From Falsiroseomonas sp046052145 (GTDB lineage: Bacteria; Pseudomonadota; Alphaproteobacteria; Acetobacterales; Acetobacteraceae), in assembly GCA_046052145.1 (NCBI GenBank), contig JBJOMW010000003.1, positions 124,001 to 188,000 of the forward strand: a stretch of DNA of 64,000 nt. Direction: 5' to 3'. The position numbers were made by a program, and so were the translations under genes. Of this stretch, positions 49,964-57,979 are shown in pieces; the first letter of the stretch is position 1; the number at the start of each line of letters is the position of its first letter. Under the pieces are notes generated by a model. That model was not told the origin of the DNA. It ran no database searches and worked only from the letters and a program-made list of their open reading frames with translations.

Positions 49964-51292
49964 ATGAGCGACGCGCCCGCCCCCCCTGCGTCCCCCGCCG
50001 CCTCGCCCCCCGCCTTCCCCAAGGGCGCGCGGCATGTTCTGGCCCATCGGGTGACGGCGGCTGAACTTGCCCCGGTCGCCGCGCTGCTCGGATCGAGCGA
50101 CCCGGCCCTATCCAGCCGCTCCGCCGCGACCCTGATGACCCGGCTGCTGGTCTCCCGCTTTCCCGGCCCCGGCACCCGGCTGCTGCGAGAGGATTTCCGC
50201 TTCGCCGGCCAGTTGCTGGCCGATGAGGAGGTCGAACTCTCCGCCGAGGTCGCCGGCACCGCCGCGCCCGGCGTGCTGACCATCGCCTGCCAGGTGCGCA
50301 AGCCGGATGGGACGTTGGTGCTGGACGGCATGGCGGAGGTCATCCCCCCTTCCGTCGTGCCGGCCACCGCCGACCTGCCCTTCGACATCCAGCCGCGGCG
50401 GATGCTGCAGATCCTGCTCGGCCGCTGCCGTGCCCTGCCGCCGCTGCCCACCGCCATCGTCCATCCCTGCGACGCGGCCAGCCTGGAGGGTGCTTTCCTC
50501 GCCGCCCGGCAGGGGCTGATCCGCCCCATCCTGGTCGGTCCCGAAGCGCGGATCCGGGCCGCGGCAGAGGAAGCAGGCCTTGACCTCGCGGGGGTGGAGG
50601 TCGTGGCCACGCCCCACAGCCATGCCAGCGCCGAGCAGGCCGTGGCGCTGGTTGGCCAGGGCCGCGCCGCGGCGCTGATGAAGGGCAGCCTGCACACCGA
50701 CGAATTGCTGGGCGCCGCGCTCACGCATGAGGCGGGGCTGCGCACTGAGCGCCGGGTGAGCCATGCTTTCGTGATGGACGCGCCGCTCTATCCGCGGCTG
50801 CTGATCATCACCGATGCCGCGGTGAACATCGCCCCCGAACTGGAGGCCAAGGCCGATATCGTGCGCAACGCGCTGCGCCTGGCCGCCGCCATCGGGATCG
50901 AGCTGCCGCGGGTCGCGCTGCTGGCGGCGGTGGAGACGGTGACCCCGCGCATGCCCTCGACGATCGAGGCCGCGGCGCTCTGCAAAATGGCCGAGCGCGG
51001 GCAGATCATGGGCGGCATCCTCGACGGCCCGCTGGCCTTCGACAATGCGGTGAGCGAGGCGGCGGCGAAGGCCAAGGGAATCGTCAGCCCGGTGGCCGGC
51101 CGCGCCGATATCCTGGTGGTGCCCGAGATCGAGAGCGGCAACATGCTGGCGAAGCAGCTTGCCCTGCTCGGCGGGGCGGAGAGCGCGGGGATCGTGCTCG
51201 GGCTGCGCGTGCCGGTGGCGCTGACCAGCCGCAGCGACGATGCGACATCGCGCCTCGCTTCCGCCGCGCTGCTGCGGCTGATGGCGGGCTGA
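49964..51292 (+). CDS. MaoC-like/phosphate acyltransferase fusion
   Basis: The 442-residue protein has two parts. Residues about 20-130 look like a MaoC-type hot-dog fold (SRFPGPGTRLLREDFRFAGQLLADEEVEL) but lack the hydratase Asp/His motif (DPALSSRSAATLM at that place). Residues about 140-440 are a phosphate acetyl/butyryltransferase (AALMKGSLHTDELLGAAL, RVSHAFVMDAP, ITDAAVNIAPELEAKADIVRNAL, VPEIESGNMLAKQL). This combination is known as a bifunctional enoyl-CoA hydratase/phosphate acyltransferase family. It probably exchanges acyl-CoA and acyl-phosphate; no acetate kinase gene is adjacent. The exact start is uncertain; ATG 49931 is an alternative. Confidence 0.85.
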   Translation: MSDAPAPPASPAASPPAFPKGARHVLAHRVTAAELAPVAALLGSSDPALSSRSAATLMTRLLVSRFPGPGTRLLREDFRFAGQLLADEEVELSAEVAGTAAPGVLTIACQVRKPDGTLVLDGMAEVIPPSVVPATADLPFDIQPRRMLQILLGRCRALPPLPTAIVHPCDAASLEGAFLAARQGLIRPILVGPEARIRAAAEEAGLDLAGVEVVATPHSHASAEQAVALVGQGRAAALMKGSLHTDELLGAALTHEAGLRTERRVSHAFVMDAPLYPRLLIITDAAVNIAPELEAKADIVRNALRLAAAIGIELPRVALLAAVETVTPRMPSTIEAAALCKMAERGQIMGGILDGPLAFDNAVSEAAAKAKGIVSPVAGRADILVVPEIESGNMLAKQLALLGGAESAGIVLGLRVPVALTSRSDDATSRLASAALLRLMAG

Positions 51293-51316
51293 GCGGGACT
51301 CCGCGCCGCGGAGAGC

Positions 51317-51616
51317 TTATCCGCCCGCCTGCGCAGCGCGCAGCGCGCGGCGCAGCTTAGCGATCCCGGTGCGCACATGGCCCGTGCCGCAGAGCCGCAG
51401 GCCTTCCTCGGCCAGGCTCCGCGCCGGCTCGACCAGGCCATAGGGCTGCTCCGCCAGCCGGCCGGCAAGCTCGGCGCAATAGGCCGTGCTGTCGGTGGTC
51501 ACGCGGACCGGGCCGTCGGCAGCGGCGGCAGCCAGTGGCACGCTGAGCAGCGCGATCACCAGCGCCAGCTGGACGGCGGGGAGGAGGGAAGCCATGGCCA
51601 CTATTTTGGGGGGCAT
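51317..51616 (-). CDS. Small secreted hypothetical protein
   Basis: The 99-residue protein begins MPPKIVAMASLLPAV followed by a hydrophobic signal (LALVIALLSVPLAAAAA). The mature 65 residues include two cysteines (AYCAEL and LRLCGTG) likely to form a disulfide, and helices (LVEPARSLAEEGLRL). The ATG at 51616 follows GGAG, which is better than the internal ATG. It sits between the MaoC-Pta gene and the kinase gene, on the kinase strand. Unknown function. Confidence 0.65.
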   Translation of the reverse strand: MPPKIVAMASLLPAVQLALVIALLSVPLAAAAADGPVRVTTDSTAYCAELAGRLAEQPYGLVEPARSLAEEGLRLCGTGHVRTGIAKLRRALRAAQAGG

Positions 51617-51653
51617 GGCCGCTCCGCACCATGTCGCGGCCATGAAAGCAGGG

Positions 51654-53105
51654 TCATGATTGCGCCGCCCCCGGCGCGGCAAGGCCCGGGGCGCCCTGGG
51701 GCAGTCGCAGCGCGACTCGGAGCCCCGGCCGTGCGGCGGCCGGATGCGTCTCGCCCAGCACCACATCCCCGCCATGCAGCGCCGCGACTGCGCGGACCAG
51801 CGACAGGCCGAGCCCGGAGCCCGGCGTGCTGCGCGCCGCATCGGCGCGGAAGAAGCGCTCGCCCGCGCGCTCGCGGTCGGCGGCGGGCATGCCGGGGCCG
51901 TCATCGGCCACCGCGATCTCCAGCAGCCCCGCCTCGGCCCGGGCCGAGAGGGTCACGGTGCCGCCCTCGGGCGTGAACTTCAGCGCGTTGTCGAGCAGGT
52001 TCGTCACCGCCTGGCCCAGCAGGTCGCGGTCGCCGACCAGCGGCAGCCGCGCGGGCAGGCGGACCTCCAGATGCTGCTCATGCGCCTCTGCCGCCGCGCC
52101 ATAGAGCTCGGCCAGGTCGGTCAGCATCGGTGCGAGGTCGGTGGCGGCAAAGGCGGCCCGGCGCGATCCCGCCTCGACCTCGGCGATGCGCAGAACCGCC
52201 TGGAAGATACGGGCGATGCCGTCGAGGTCGGCGATGCCCTGCTCGATCGCCGCGCGCAGCTGCTCCGCGTCGTCCGCCGAGACGAGGGCTTCCTCAAGCT
52301 TGGCGCGGGCGCGGGCGATCGGCGTGCGGAGGTCATGGGCGATGGCGTCGGAGACGCCGCGCACGCCCTCCATCAGCTGCGCGATGCGGTCGAGCATTGC
52401 GTTCATGGTCTTGCCGAGCTTGTCGAATTCGTCGTCGCGCTCCGACAGCGGCACGCGCGGCGTCAGGTCGCCCGCGCCGATCACCTCCGCCGTGCGATAG
52501 GCAGGCCGCAGCCGGCGTTCCAGCGCGCGGCGCAGCATCCAGGCGCCGAGCAGCGCGAGCGCCGCCGACGCCATGGCCGCCCAGGCAATCCCGCCAGAGA
52601 GCAGCGCGCGCAGCCGCAGCTTTTCCGCCACGTCGCGCCCGACCAGCAGCCGGTGCCCGCCGCCGAGCTCGACGCGCAGCAGCCGCGCTTCGGTCATGGA
52701 GCCATCGCGTTGCAGGGGCAGGCGCAGCCAGGGCTGATCGCCCTGCGCTTCCGGCGGCCAGGCGCTAAGGTTGCCGGCGATCGCCTGCCCCTCGGGCCCG
52801 ACCAGCAGGTAGAGCGCCTCGTTCTGCACATCCACGGCCAGCCGATCGGCGATCGCGGCCGCCAGTGCCTCGATCCCGCCGGCGCGGCGGCGTTCGACAA
52901 GGGCCGTGGCATCGGCACGGATCGCCGCTTCCACCTGGCGGTCGAGCGCGCCCGCGGTGTTCCACCACAGCACCACCGCCGCGGCGGTCGCGGCGGCGGC
53001 GAAGATCGCGGTGAAGAGCAGCGCGAAGCGCCCGGAGGCGCTGCGCAGCAGGCCGAGCAGCGGCGGCTCGAAGCTCGGGCTGCGGGTGGCGGGCGGCGGG
53101 CTCAC
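51654..53105 (-). CDS. OmpR-group sensor histidine kinase with HAMP domain
   Basis: The 483-residue membrane kinase has two helices (about residues 26-48 and 170-195) flanking a periplasmic loop of about 120 residues. A HAMP domain follows (RRLRPAYRTAEVIGAGDLTPRVPLSERDDEFDKLG), then HisKA with AIAHDLRTPIARARAKLEEAL, and an ATPase with NLLDNALKFTPEGG, DDGPGMP and GSGLGLSLV. All catalytic boxes are present. Its partner is the regulator encoded upstream; between the two lies a 150-bp hairpin repeat that is unusual within such a pair. Confidence 0.93.
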   Translation of the reverse strand: MSPPPATRSPSFEPPLLGLLRSASGRFALLFTAIFAAAATAAAVVLWWNTAGALDRQVEAAIRADATALVERRRAGGIEALAAAIADRLAVDVQNEALYLLVGPEGQAIAGNLSAWPPEAQGDQPWLRLPLQRDGSMTEARLLRVELGGGHRLLVGRDVAEKLRLRALLSGGIAWAAMASAALALLGAWMLRRALERRLRPAYRTAEVIGAGDLTPRVPLSERDDEFDKLGKTMNAMLDRIAQLMEGVRGVSDAIAHDLRTPIARARAKLEEALVSADDAEQLRAAIEQGIADLDGIARIFQAVLRIAEVEAGSRRAAFAATDLAPMLTDLAELYGAAAEAHEQHLEVRLPARLPLVGDRDLLGQAVTNLLDNALKFTPEGGTVTLSARAEAGLLEIAVADDGPGMPAADRERAGERFFRADAARSTPGSGLGLSLVRAVAALHGGDVVLGETHPAAARPGLRVALRLPQGAPGLAAPGAAQS

Positions 53106-53110
53106 ATCAA

Positions 53111-53259
53111 GCGCACGAAGGTTTCACCTTCGTGCCCCTCAGTCGCGTCGTGCCGAAGGCACGCCTTCGGCGTGACGCGGGCCGCATCCGCGGCCCTTGG
53201 CTTCGCGGCACTTGCCGCGGCGCGCATTCGCGCGCTCGGCCCTGCGGGCCGCAGGGCAG
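53111..53259. repeat. Multi-hairpin intergenic repeat, copy B
   Basis: The 149-bp unit is the longest copy and lies in the opposite orientation to copy A. It begins GCGCACGAAGGTTTCACCTT (terminal hairpin), then CGCCTTCGGCG-type, GGGCCGC/GCGGCCC, GCGGCACTTGCCGC and CGGCCCTGCGGGCCG hairpins. It separates the regulator and kinase genes of one two-component pair. Confidence 0.88.
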
Positions 53260-53277
53260 TCTTTTGTGTGGTGGCTA

Positions 53278-53955
53278 TCAATCGGCGCGGATCATGTAGC
53301 CCGCGTTGCGCACCGTATGGATCAGCGGCTTGTCGAAGCCCTTGTCCAGCTTGTGCCGCAGTCGCGAGACATGCACGTCGATGACATTGGTCTGCGGGTC
53401 GAAATGGTAGTCCCAGACCTTCTCGAGCAGCATGGTGCGCGTGACCACCTGCCCCGCATGGCGCATCAGATGTTCGAGCAGGCGGAACTCGCGCGGCTGC
53501 ACGTCGATCTTCTTGCCGCCGCGCGTCACGGTGCGGCTCAGCAGGTCGAGCTCGAGATCGGCGACCTTGAGCTTGGTGGTCGGCACTTCGGCCGCCGGGC
53601 GGCGGCCCAGCGCCTCGACGCGCGCCAGCAGCTCGGCGAAGGCGAAGGGCTTCGTCAGATAGTCGTCGCCGCCGGCCTTGAGGCCCTTGACCCGCTCGTC
53701 CACGGCGTTCAGTGCCGAGAGGAACAGAACCGGCGTCCGGTTGCCCTGGCCGCGCAGCGTCTCGACCAGCCGCACGCCATCCACCCCGCCGGGCAGCATC
53801 CGGTCCAGCACCAGCACATCGAACTGCTCCGAGGCAGCCAGGAACAGGCCGTCGCGGCCATTCGGCGCGTGCTCGACCGTATGCCCGGCCTCGACCAGCC
53901 CCTTCTTCACGAAGCGGGCGACTTCGGCGTCGTCCTCGACCAGCAGGATTCGCAT
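53278..53955 (-). CDS. OmpR-family response regulator
   Basis: The 225-residue protein has an N-terminal receiver (MRILLVEDDAEV, phosphoacceptor in VLVLDRMLPGGVDG, FLSALNAVDERVKGL, and TKPFAF) and a C-terminal winged helix (DVQPREFRLLEHLMRHAGQV...VWDYHFDPQTNVIDVHVSRLRHKLD). ATG 53955 gives the normal family start. It is upstream of its kinase gene on the same strand, and the targets may include the divergent-side DegP-like protease. Confidence 0.94.
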   Translation of the reverse strand: MRILLVEDDAEVARFVKKGLVEAGHTVEHAPNGRDGLFLAASEQFDVLVLDRMLPGGVDGVRLVETLRGQGNRTPVLFLSALNAVDERVKGLKAGGDDYLTKPFAFAELLARVEALGRRPAAEVPTTKLKVADLELDLLSRTVTRGGKKIDVQPREFRLLEHLMRHAGQVVTRTMLLEKVWDYHFDPQTNVIDVHVSRLRHKLDKGFDKPLIHTVRNAGYMIRAD

Positions 53956-54046
53956 GACCGTCCGTATCCGGTTGCCGTTTCGCAAAGCCTAGGACCGTCC
54001 GGGCGGTGTTCCTAGTCCTGCCAGCGCCGGAGGCAGCGTGCCGGCG

Positions 54047-55156
54047 TCAGCCCGGCGCCACCTGGACGGGCGGGCGGCGTCCGACCTGGACCGGAATCTC
54101 GTTCGGGCGCCCCTCCCGCAGGATGGACAGGCGCACCGTCTGGCCCGGCGGCACGGCGGCGATATTGCGCACCAGCGCGCGGGAGCTGTCCACCCGCTCG
54201 CCATTGATGGCGAGGACCTGGTCGCCCTGGCGGATGCCGGCGCGCGCGGCCGGGCTGCCGCGCTCGACGCCCGCCACCAGCACGCCCCGCATCGGCGTGC
54301 CGCGCCGGCCGGGCTCCTCCGGCGTCGGGTCCTGCACGGCGACGCCGAGCCAGCCGCGCTCCACCCGTCCGTTGGCGCGCAGCTGGTCGATGATCGGGCG
54401 CGCCAGGTCCGACGGCACGGCGAAGCCGATCCCCGCGCTGGCGCCGGAGGGCGAGTAGATCGCGGTGTTGATGCCGATCACCTCGCCCGCCAGGTTGAAC
54501 AGCGGCCCGCCCGAATTGCCCGGATTGATCGGCGCATCGGTCTGCAGGAAGTCGTCGAAGGGCCCGGCCCCGATATCGCGCCCGCGGGCGGAGACGATGC
54601 CGGTGGTCACCGTCCCGCCGAGGCCAAAGGGGTTGCCGGCGGCCAGCACCCATTGCCCGACCCGCATCGCGCTCGAATTCCCCCAGGTGAGCGCCGGCAG
54701 CGGCGCGCGGGCTTCCACCCGGAGAAGCGCGAGGTCGGTCAGGTCGTCCGAGCCGACGACGCGGGCCTGGAATTCCTGCCCGCCCTGGGTCGCCACGACC
54801 ACGCGCGTCGCATTGCCGACGACATGCGCGGCGGTGACGACCAGGCCGCTCGGGTCGAGGACGAAGCCCGAGCCCGCGCCCTGGGCCTGCTGGCGCCCGC
54901 GCGGGCCGCGGAAATAGCGCTCAAGCGGCGTGCCCCTGAATTCGGGCGGCACTTCGGCGCGGATTTCGGAGGTGACGGCGATGTTCACGACCGCGGGCAA
55001 CACCCGCTCGGCGAGGTCGGCAAAATCGGGCAGGCTGGCCAAGCCGCCGCGCTGGGCCTGGGCCTGGTGCGCGGCCGCGCAGCCGGCGAGCGGCGCCAGC
55101 GCCAGGGCTGCGAGCGATCGCCGTCCGAAAGGGCGGCCGGGGAGTGGGACGGGCAT
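54047..55156 (-). CDS. DegP/HtrA-like serine protease with PDZ domain
   Basis: The 369-residue exported protease has a signal with an RR motif (FGRRSLAALALAPLAGC), which may be a lipobox. The trypsin-like domain has His in VVTAAHVVG, Asp in DDLTDLALLRVE and nucleophile Ser in PINPGNSGGPLF. One PDZ domain follows (GVLVAGVERGSPAARAGIRQGDQVLAINGE). It handles damaged envelope proteins. ATG 55156 is preceded by GAGG. It is encoded just upstream of the regulator on the same strand, as CpxR/PhoB-like envelope stress units often are. Confidence 0.92.
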   Translation of the reverse strand: MPVPLPGRPFGRRSLAALALAPLAGCAAAHQAQAQRGGLASLPDFADLAERVLPAVVNIAVTSEIRAEVPPEFRGTPLERYFRGPRGRQQAQGAGSGFVLDPSGLVVTAAHVVGNATRVVVATQGGQEFQARVVGSDDLTDLALLRVEARAPLPALTWGNSSAMRVGQWVLAAGNPFGLGGTVTTGIVSARGRDIGAGPFDDFLQTDAPINPGNSGGPLFNLAGEVIGINTAIYSPSGASAGIGFAVPSDLARPIIDQLRANGRVERGWLGVAVQDPTPEEPGRRGTPMRGVLVAGVERGSPAARAGIRQGDQVLAINGERVDSSRALVRNIAAVPPGQTVRLSILREGRPNEIPVQVGRRPPVQVAPG

Positions 55157-55269
55157 GGGGCCTCGGAACGCGGGGGGAGTGGTCGGGTGCCGCTTGAACG
55201 CAGTGCAGCATGTGGCAGCGCAGGCGGCCATTCAACGGTTTCGGATTCGCAGATGACGCAGCACCGCCC

Positions 55270-56403
55270 ATGACGCGCGAGGCCGGGATGGCGCCAGCCT
55301 TCGCCGGGGCAGGCGCGATCCTGTCCGGGATCGGGCTGGCGCGCTTTGCCTATGTGCCGCTCTTCCCGGCGATGGTCGCGGCCGGCTGGGTGGAGGGGGC
55401 GGAGGCGGGGCTGCTCGGGGCGGGCAATTTCCTGGGCTACCTGCTGGGCGTGCTCGCTGGGCGGCGCCTGGCCGAGCGGATCGGCGTGCCGCGGGCGATG
55501 GATGCCGGGATGGCGCTGGCGGTCCTGGCCTTCGCGGCCTGCGCCTGGCAGGGCGGCGTCGCCTGGCTGCTGGTCTGGCGGGCGCTGGGGGGCACGGCGG
55601 GGGGCGTCCTGATGGCGCTGGCCGGGCCTTCGGTGCAGGCCGTCGTCGCGCCGGCGCGGCGCGGGGCGGCCAGCGGCATCGTGATGACCGGCGTGGGCAG
55701 CGGGGTGATCCTGGGCGGGCTGGCGGTGCCGCTGCTGCTGTCGGGCGGTGTGTCGGCTGCCTGGCTCGGGCTGGCGGCGGCGACCGCGCTGGTCTGGATG
55801 GCCGCGCGCCCTGCCTGGCCCGACCCGCCGGCCCTGCCGCGGGAGGCGACGGAAGCCGCGGTGCCCCGGGCGCGGCGGCTGATGCTGGCCTATGCGCTGT
55901 CGGGTGCTGGGATGGTGCCGCCGATGGTCTATCTGGCCGACCTCGCGGTGCGCGGCCGGGGGCTGCCGATCGAGGCCGGCGCTGGGGTCTGGATCGGCTT
56001 CGGCCTCGGCGCGCTGCTCGGCACGTTGCTCGGGGGGCGGGTGGCAGGGCGGATCGGCGGGCGGCGGGCGCTGCTGGCCTGGATGGCCGTGCAGGTGGCG
56101 GCGCTCGCTGCGGCGCTGGTGCCGGCCTGGCCGGCGGTGGTGTTGGCCGGGCCGCTCGGAGGCTTCGCCGGCGTCGGGGCGACGGCGGTGACGCTGGTCG
56201 CCGCACGCGAGATCGCGGGCGCCCAGGCCGGGGTGATCTGGGTGCGGGCGACGGCGGCCTATGCGGTGACGCAGGTGGTCTTCGCCTTCGCGCTGGCAGC
56301 GCTGTTCGGCGCGACGGGCGACAGCCATGCGGCGGTGTTCGGCGTCGGCCTCGTGCTGAGCCTGGCCGCGCTCCTTGTCGCCTGGGCCGGGCGGAAGGGC
56401 TGA
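55270..56403 (+). CDS. MFS permease, YbfB/YjiJ family
   Basis: The 377-residue inner-membrane protein has about twelve helices. The YbfB/YjiJ signature is at the start (AGAILSGIGLARFAYVPLFPAMV), with GAGNFLGYLLG and RALGGTAGGVLMALAGPSV. Members export or import unknown small compounds. ATG 55270 is chosen because earlier in-frame starts precede sequence lacking family resemblance; its ribosome site is weak. The gene is divergent from the protease gene and ends just before repeat copy C. Confidence 0.88.
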   Translation: MTREAGMAPAFAGAGAILSGIGLARFAYVPLFPAMVAAGWVEGAEAGLLGAGNFLGYLLGVLAGRRLAERIGVPRAMDAGMALAVLAFAACAWQGGVAWLLVWRALGGTAGGVLMALAGPSVQAVVAPARRGAASGIVMTGVGSGVILGGLAVPLLLSGGVSAAWLGLAAATALVWMAARPAWPDPPALPREATEAAVPRARRLMLAYALSGAGMVPPMVYLADLAVRGRGLPIEAGAGVWIGFGLGALLGTLLGGRVAGRIGGRRALLAWMAVQVAALAAALVPAWPAVVLAGPLGGFAGVGATAVTLVAAREIAGAQAGVIWVRATAAYAVTQVVFAFALAALFGATGDSHAAVFGVGLVLSLAALLVAWAGRKG

Positions 56404-56411
56404 ACAAGGGG

Positions 56412-56528
56412 CACACGCGCTTGGCGGCCGAAGGCCGCTCGCGCGGCGACCATCCTCACCGCCGGGCGCGCCATGTCTGTGGCGCGAAAGGCAAGCCGGC
56501 GGAGCCGGCACCCGCCGCTTGAGGGCAC
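56412..56528. repeat. Multi-hairpin intergenic repeat, copy C (diverged)
   Basis: The unit begins GGCGGCCGAAGGCCGCT and ends TTGAGGGCAC, in the orientation of copy A, with the shared central GCGCGAAAGGCAAGCC. The terminal GCACGAAGG hairpin is lost and replaced by the A-run of the adjacent terminator. It is clearly less similar than A and B are to each other. Confidence 0.65.
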
Positions 56529-56640
56529 AAAAAAAGACGGGGTCCTTGCGGACCCCGCCTGGAAGTTTGGATGCCGGCCAAGAGGGGGGGTAGGCGCCGG
56601 CATCCGAGGAGGGAGAGACGAGGTGCAAAGCTCGGCAACC
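56529..56640 (-). ncRNA. Candidate small RNA with CU-rich loops
   Basis: Read on the minus strand, the sequence has a single-stranded CTCTCCCTCCTC segment, then a 10-bp hairpin GGATGCCGGC/GCCGGCATCC with loop GCCTACCCCCCCTCTTG, a short linker, and a GC-rich hairpin followed by TCTTTTTTT. This is the architecture of alphaproteobacterial trans-acting sRNAs that use CU-rich loops against ribosome sites. No minus-strand gene lies upstream that would need this terminator. The 5' end is not defined; the AT-rich 56640-56700 could hold the promoter. Confidence 0.6.
56538..56557 (-). terminator. Rho-independent terminator (minus strand)
   Basis: CGGGGTCC and GGACCCCG form an 8-bp stem with a four-base loop. 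On the minus strand it is followed by TCTTTTTTT. It is the best intrinsic terminator in this part of the window. Confidence 0.8.
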
Positions 56641-56797
56641 CCGCGACCCTTATCGAACAAAATACTTGCCCAATCCTTGCTTGGACGAAATTTTCCGACG
56701 GTCCGCCCTCCAAGCGTTGCACCCCGTTGCCGCTCCCCCGCATGACGCGGGCCGCGCGCCCGCCTATGGTCCGCCCCGACATGCCGGAGAGGATCGA

Positions 56798-57979
56798 ATG
56801 ACGGGACAGCGGCTGCCGCTCGAGGGATTTCGGGTGCTGGAACTCGGCCATTACATCGCCGGGCCCTTCGCCGCGCGGCTCCTGGCCGATATGGGCGCCG
56901 AGGTCATCAAGGTGGAACCTCCCGAAGGCGACCCGCATCGCGGCTGGGGCAGCCAGGTGAATGGCAACGCCGTCTGGTTCTCCATCCATGGCCGCAACAA
57001 GAAATGCATCACGCTCGACCTGAAATCGGCAGAAGGGCGGGAGACGATCAAGCGCCTCGCCGCGCGGTCGGACGCGCTGATCGAGAATTTTCGGCCCGGC
57101 TATCTCGAGCGGATCGGGCTCGGGCCCGAGGTGCTGCAGGCGATCAACCCGAAGCTCACTATCGCCCGCGTCTCCGGCTACGGCCAGGACGGGCCCTATC
57201 GCGACAAGCCCGCCTTCGGCTCGATCGGGGAAGCGATGGGCGGCATCCGCCACCTGACGGCAACCCCCGGCGTCACGGACCATCCGCCGCCGCGCTGCGG
57301 CGTCTCCATCGCCGATGATGTGGCGGGGATCTATGCCGCGATGGCCGTGCTTGGCGCGGCCTGGGCGACCAAGGCCGATCCCGCCGCGAAGGGCCGCATC
57401 ATCGATGTGGATCTGGTCGGCTCCATCTTCTCGCTGATGGAGGGGATGCTGCCGGAATACGGGCTGTTCGGCTGGGTGCGCCAGCCGCAGGGCGCGGCGC
57501 TGCCGACCGCGGCCCCCACCAACACCTATCTCTGCGCGGATGGGAAATGGCTCTGCGTCGGCGGCAATTCGGATGCGATCTACAAGCGGCTGATGAAGGC
57601 GATCGGGCGCGAGGATCTCGGCGAGGATCCGCGCATGGCGACCAATATCGGCCGCTGCGCCAATGTGAAGGAAATCGACGCCGCCATCGGCGCCTGGACG
57701 CGCACCCTGCCGGCGGCGGAGGCCGAGCGCATCCTCGAAGGCGTGGAGGTGCCGGTCTCGCGCCTCTACGACATCAAGGATTGCGCCGAGGACCCGCATT
57801 TCCGCGCGCGGCAGACGGTGATGGAGCTCGACGATCCGCTGATCGGTAAGATCCTGCACCCCGCCCCGCCCTTCCGCTTCGACGGCGTCGCCCCGCCTGA
57901 GATGGTGCGCTGGACCGCGCCCGCGGTCGGCGCGCACAACGACCACGTCTTCAACGAATTGCTGGCGGAGAAAGGCTGA
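56798..57979 (+). CDS. Family III CoA-transferase (CaiB/BaiF)
   Basis: The 393-residue protein starts GFRVLELGHYIAGPFAARLLADMGAEVIKVEPPEGD, the universal N-terminus of the family. It carries NKKCITLDLKSAEG, DALIENFRPGYLERIGL, VSGYGQDGPYRDKP, and TNTYLCADGKWLCVGG. The catalytic aspartate is in the S-I-A-D-D-V-A-G block. It moves CoA from one acyl-CoA to another acid. ATG 56798 follows GGAGAGG. The stop overlaps the next start (TGATG), so it forms a two-gene operon with an HMG-CoA-lyase-like enzyme: acid activation followed by C-C cleavage. Confidence 0.93.
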   Translation: MTGQRLPLEGFRVLELGHYIAGPFAARLLADMGAEVIKVEPPEGDPHRGWGSQVNGNAVWFSIHGRNKKCITLDLKSAEGRETIKRLAARSDALIENFRPGYLERIGLGPEVLQAINPKLTIARVSGYGQDGPYRDKPAFGSIGEAMGGIRHLTATPGVTDHPPPRCGVSIADDVAGIYAAMAVLGAAWATKADPAAKGRIIDVDLVGSIFSLMEGMLPEYGLFGWVRQPQGAALPTAAPTNTYLCADGKWLCVGGNSDAIYKRLMKAIGREDLGEDPRMATNIGRCANVKEIDAAIGAWTRTLPAAEAERILEGVEVPVSRLYDIKDCAEDPHFRARQTVMELDDPLIGKILHPAPPFRFDGVAPPEMVRWTAPAVGAHNDHVFNELLAEKG

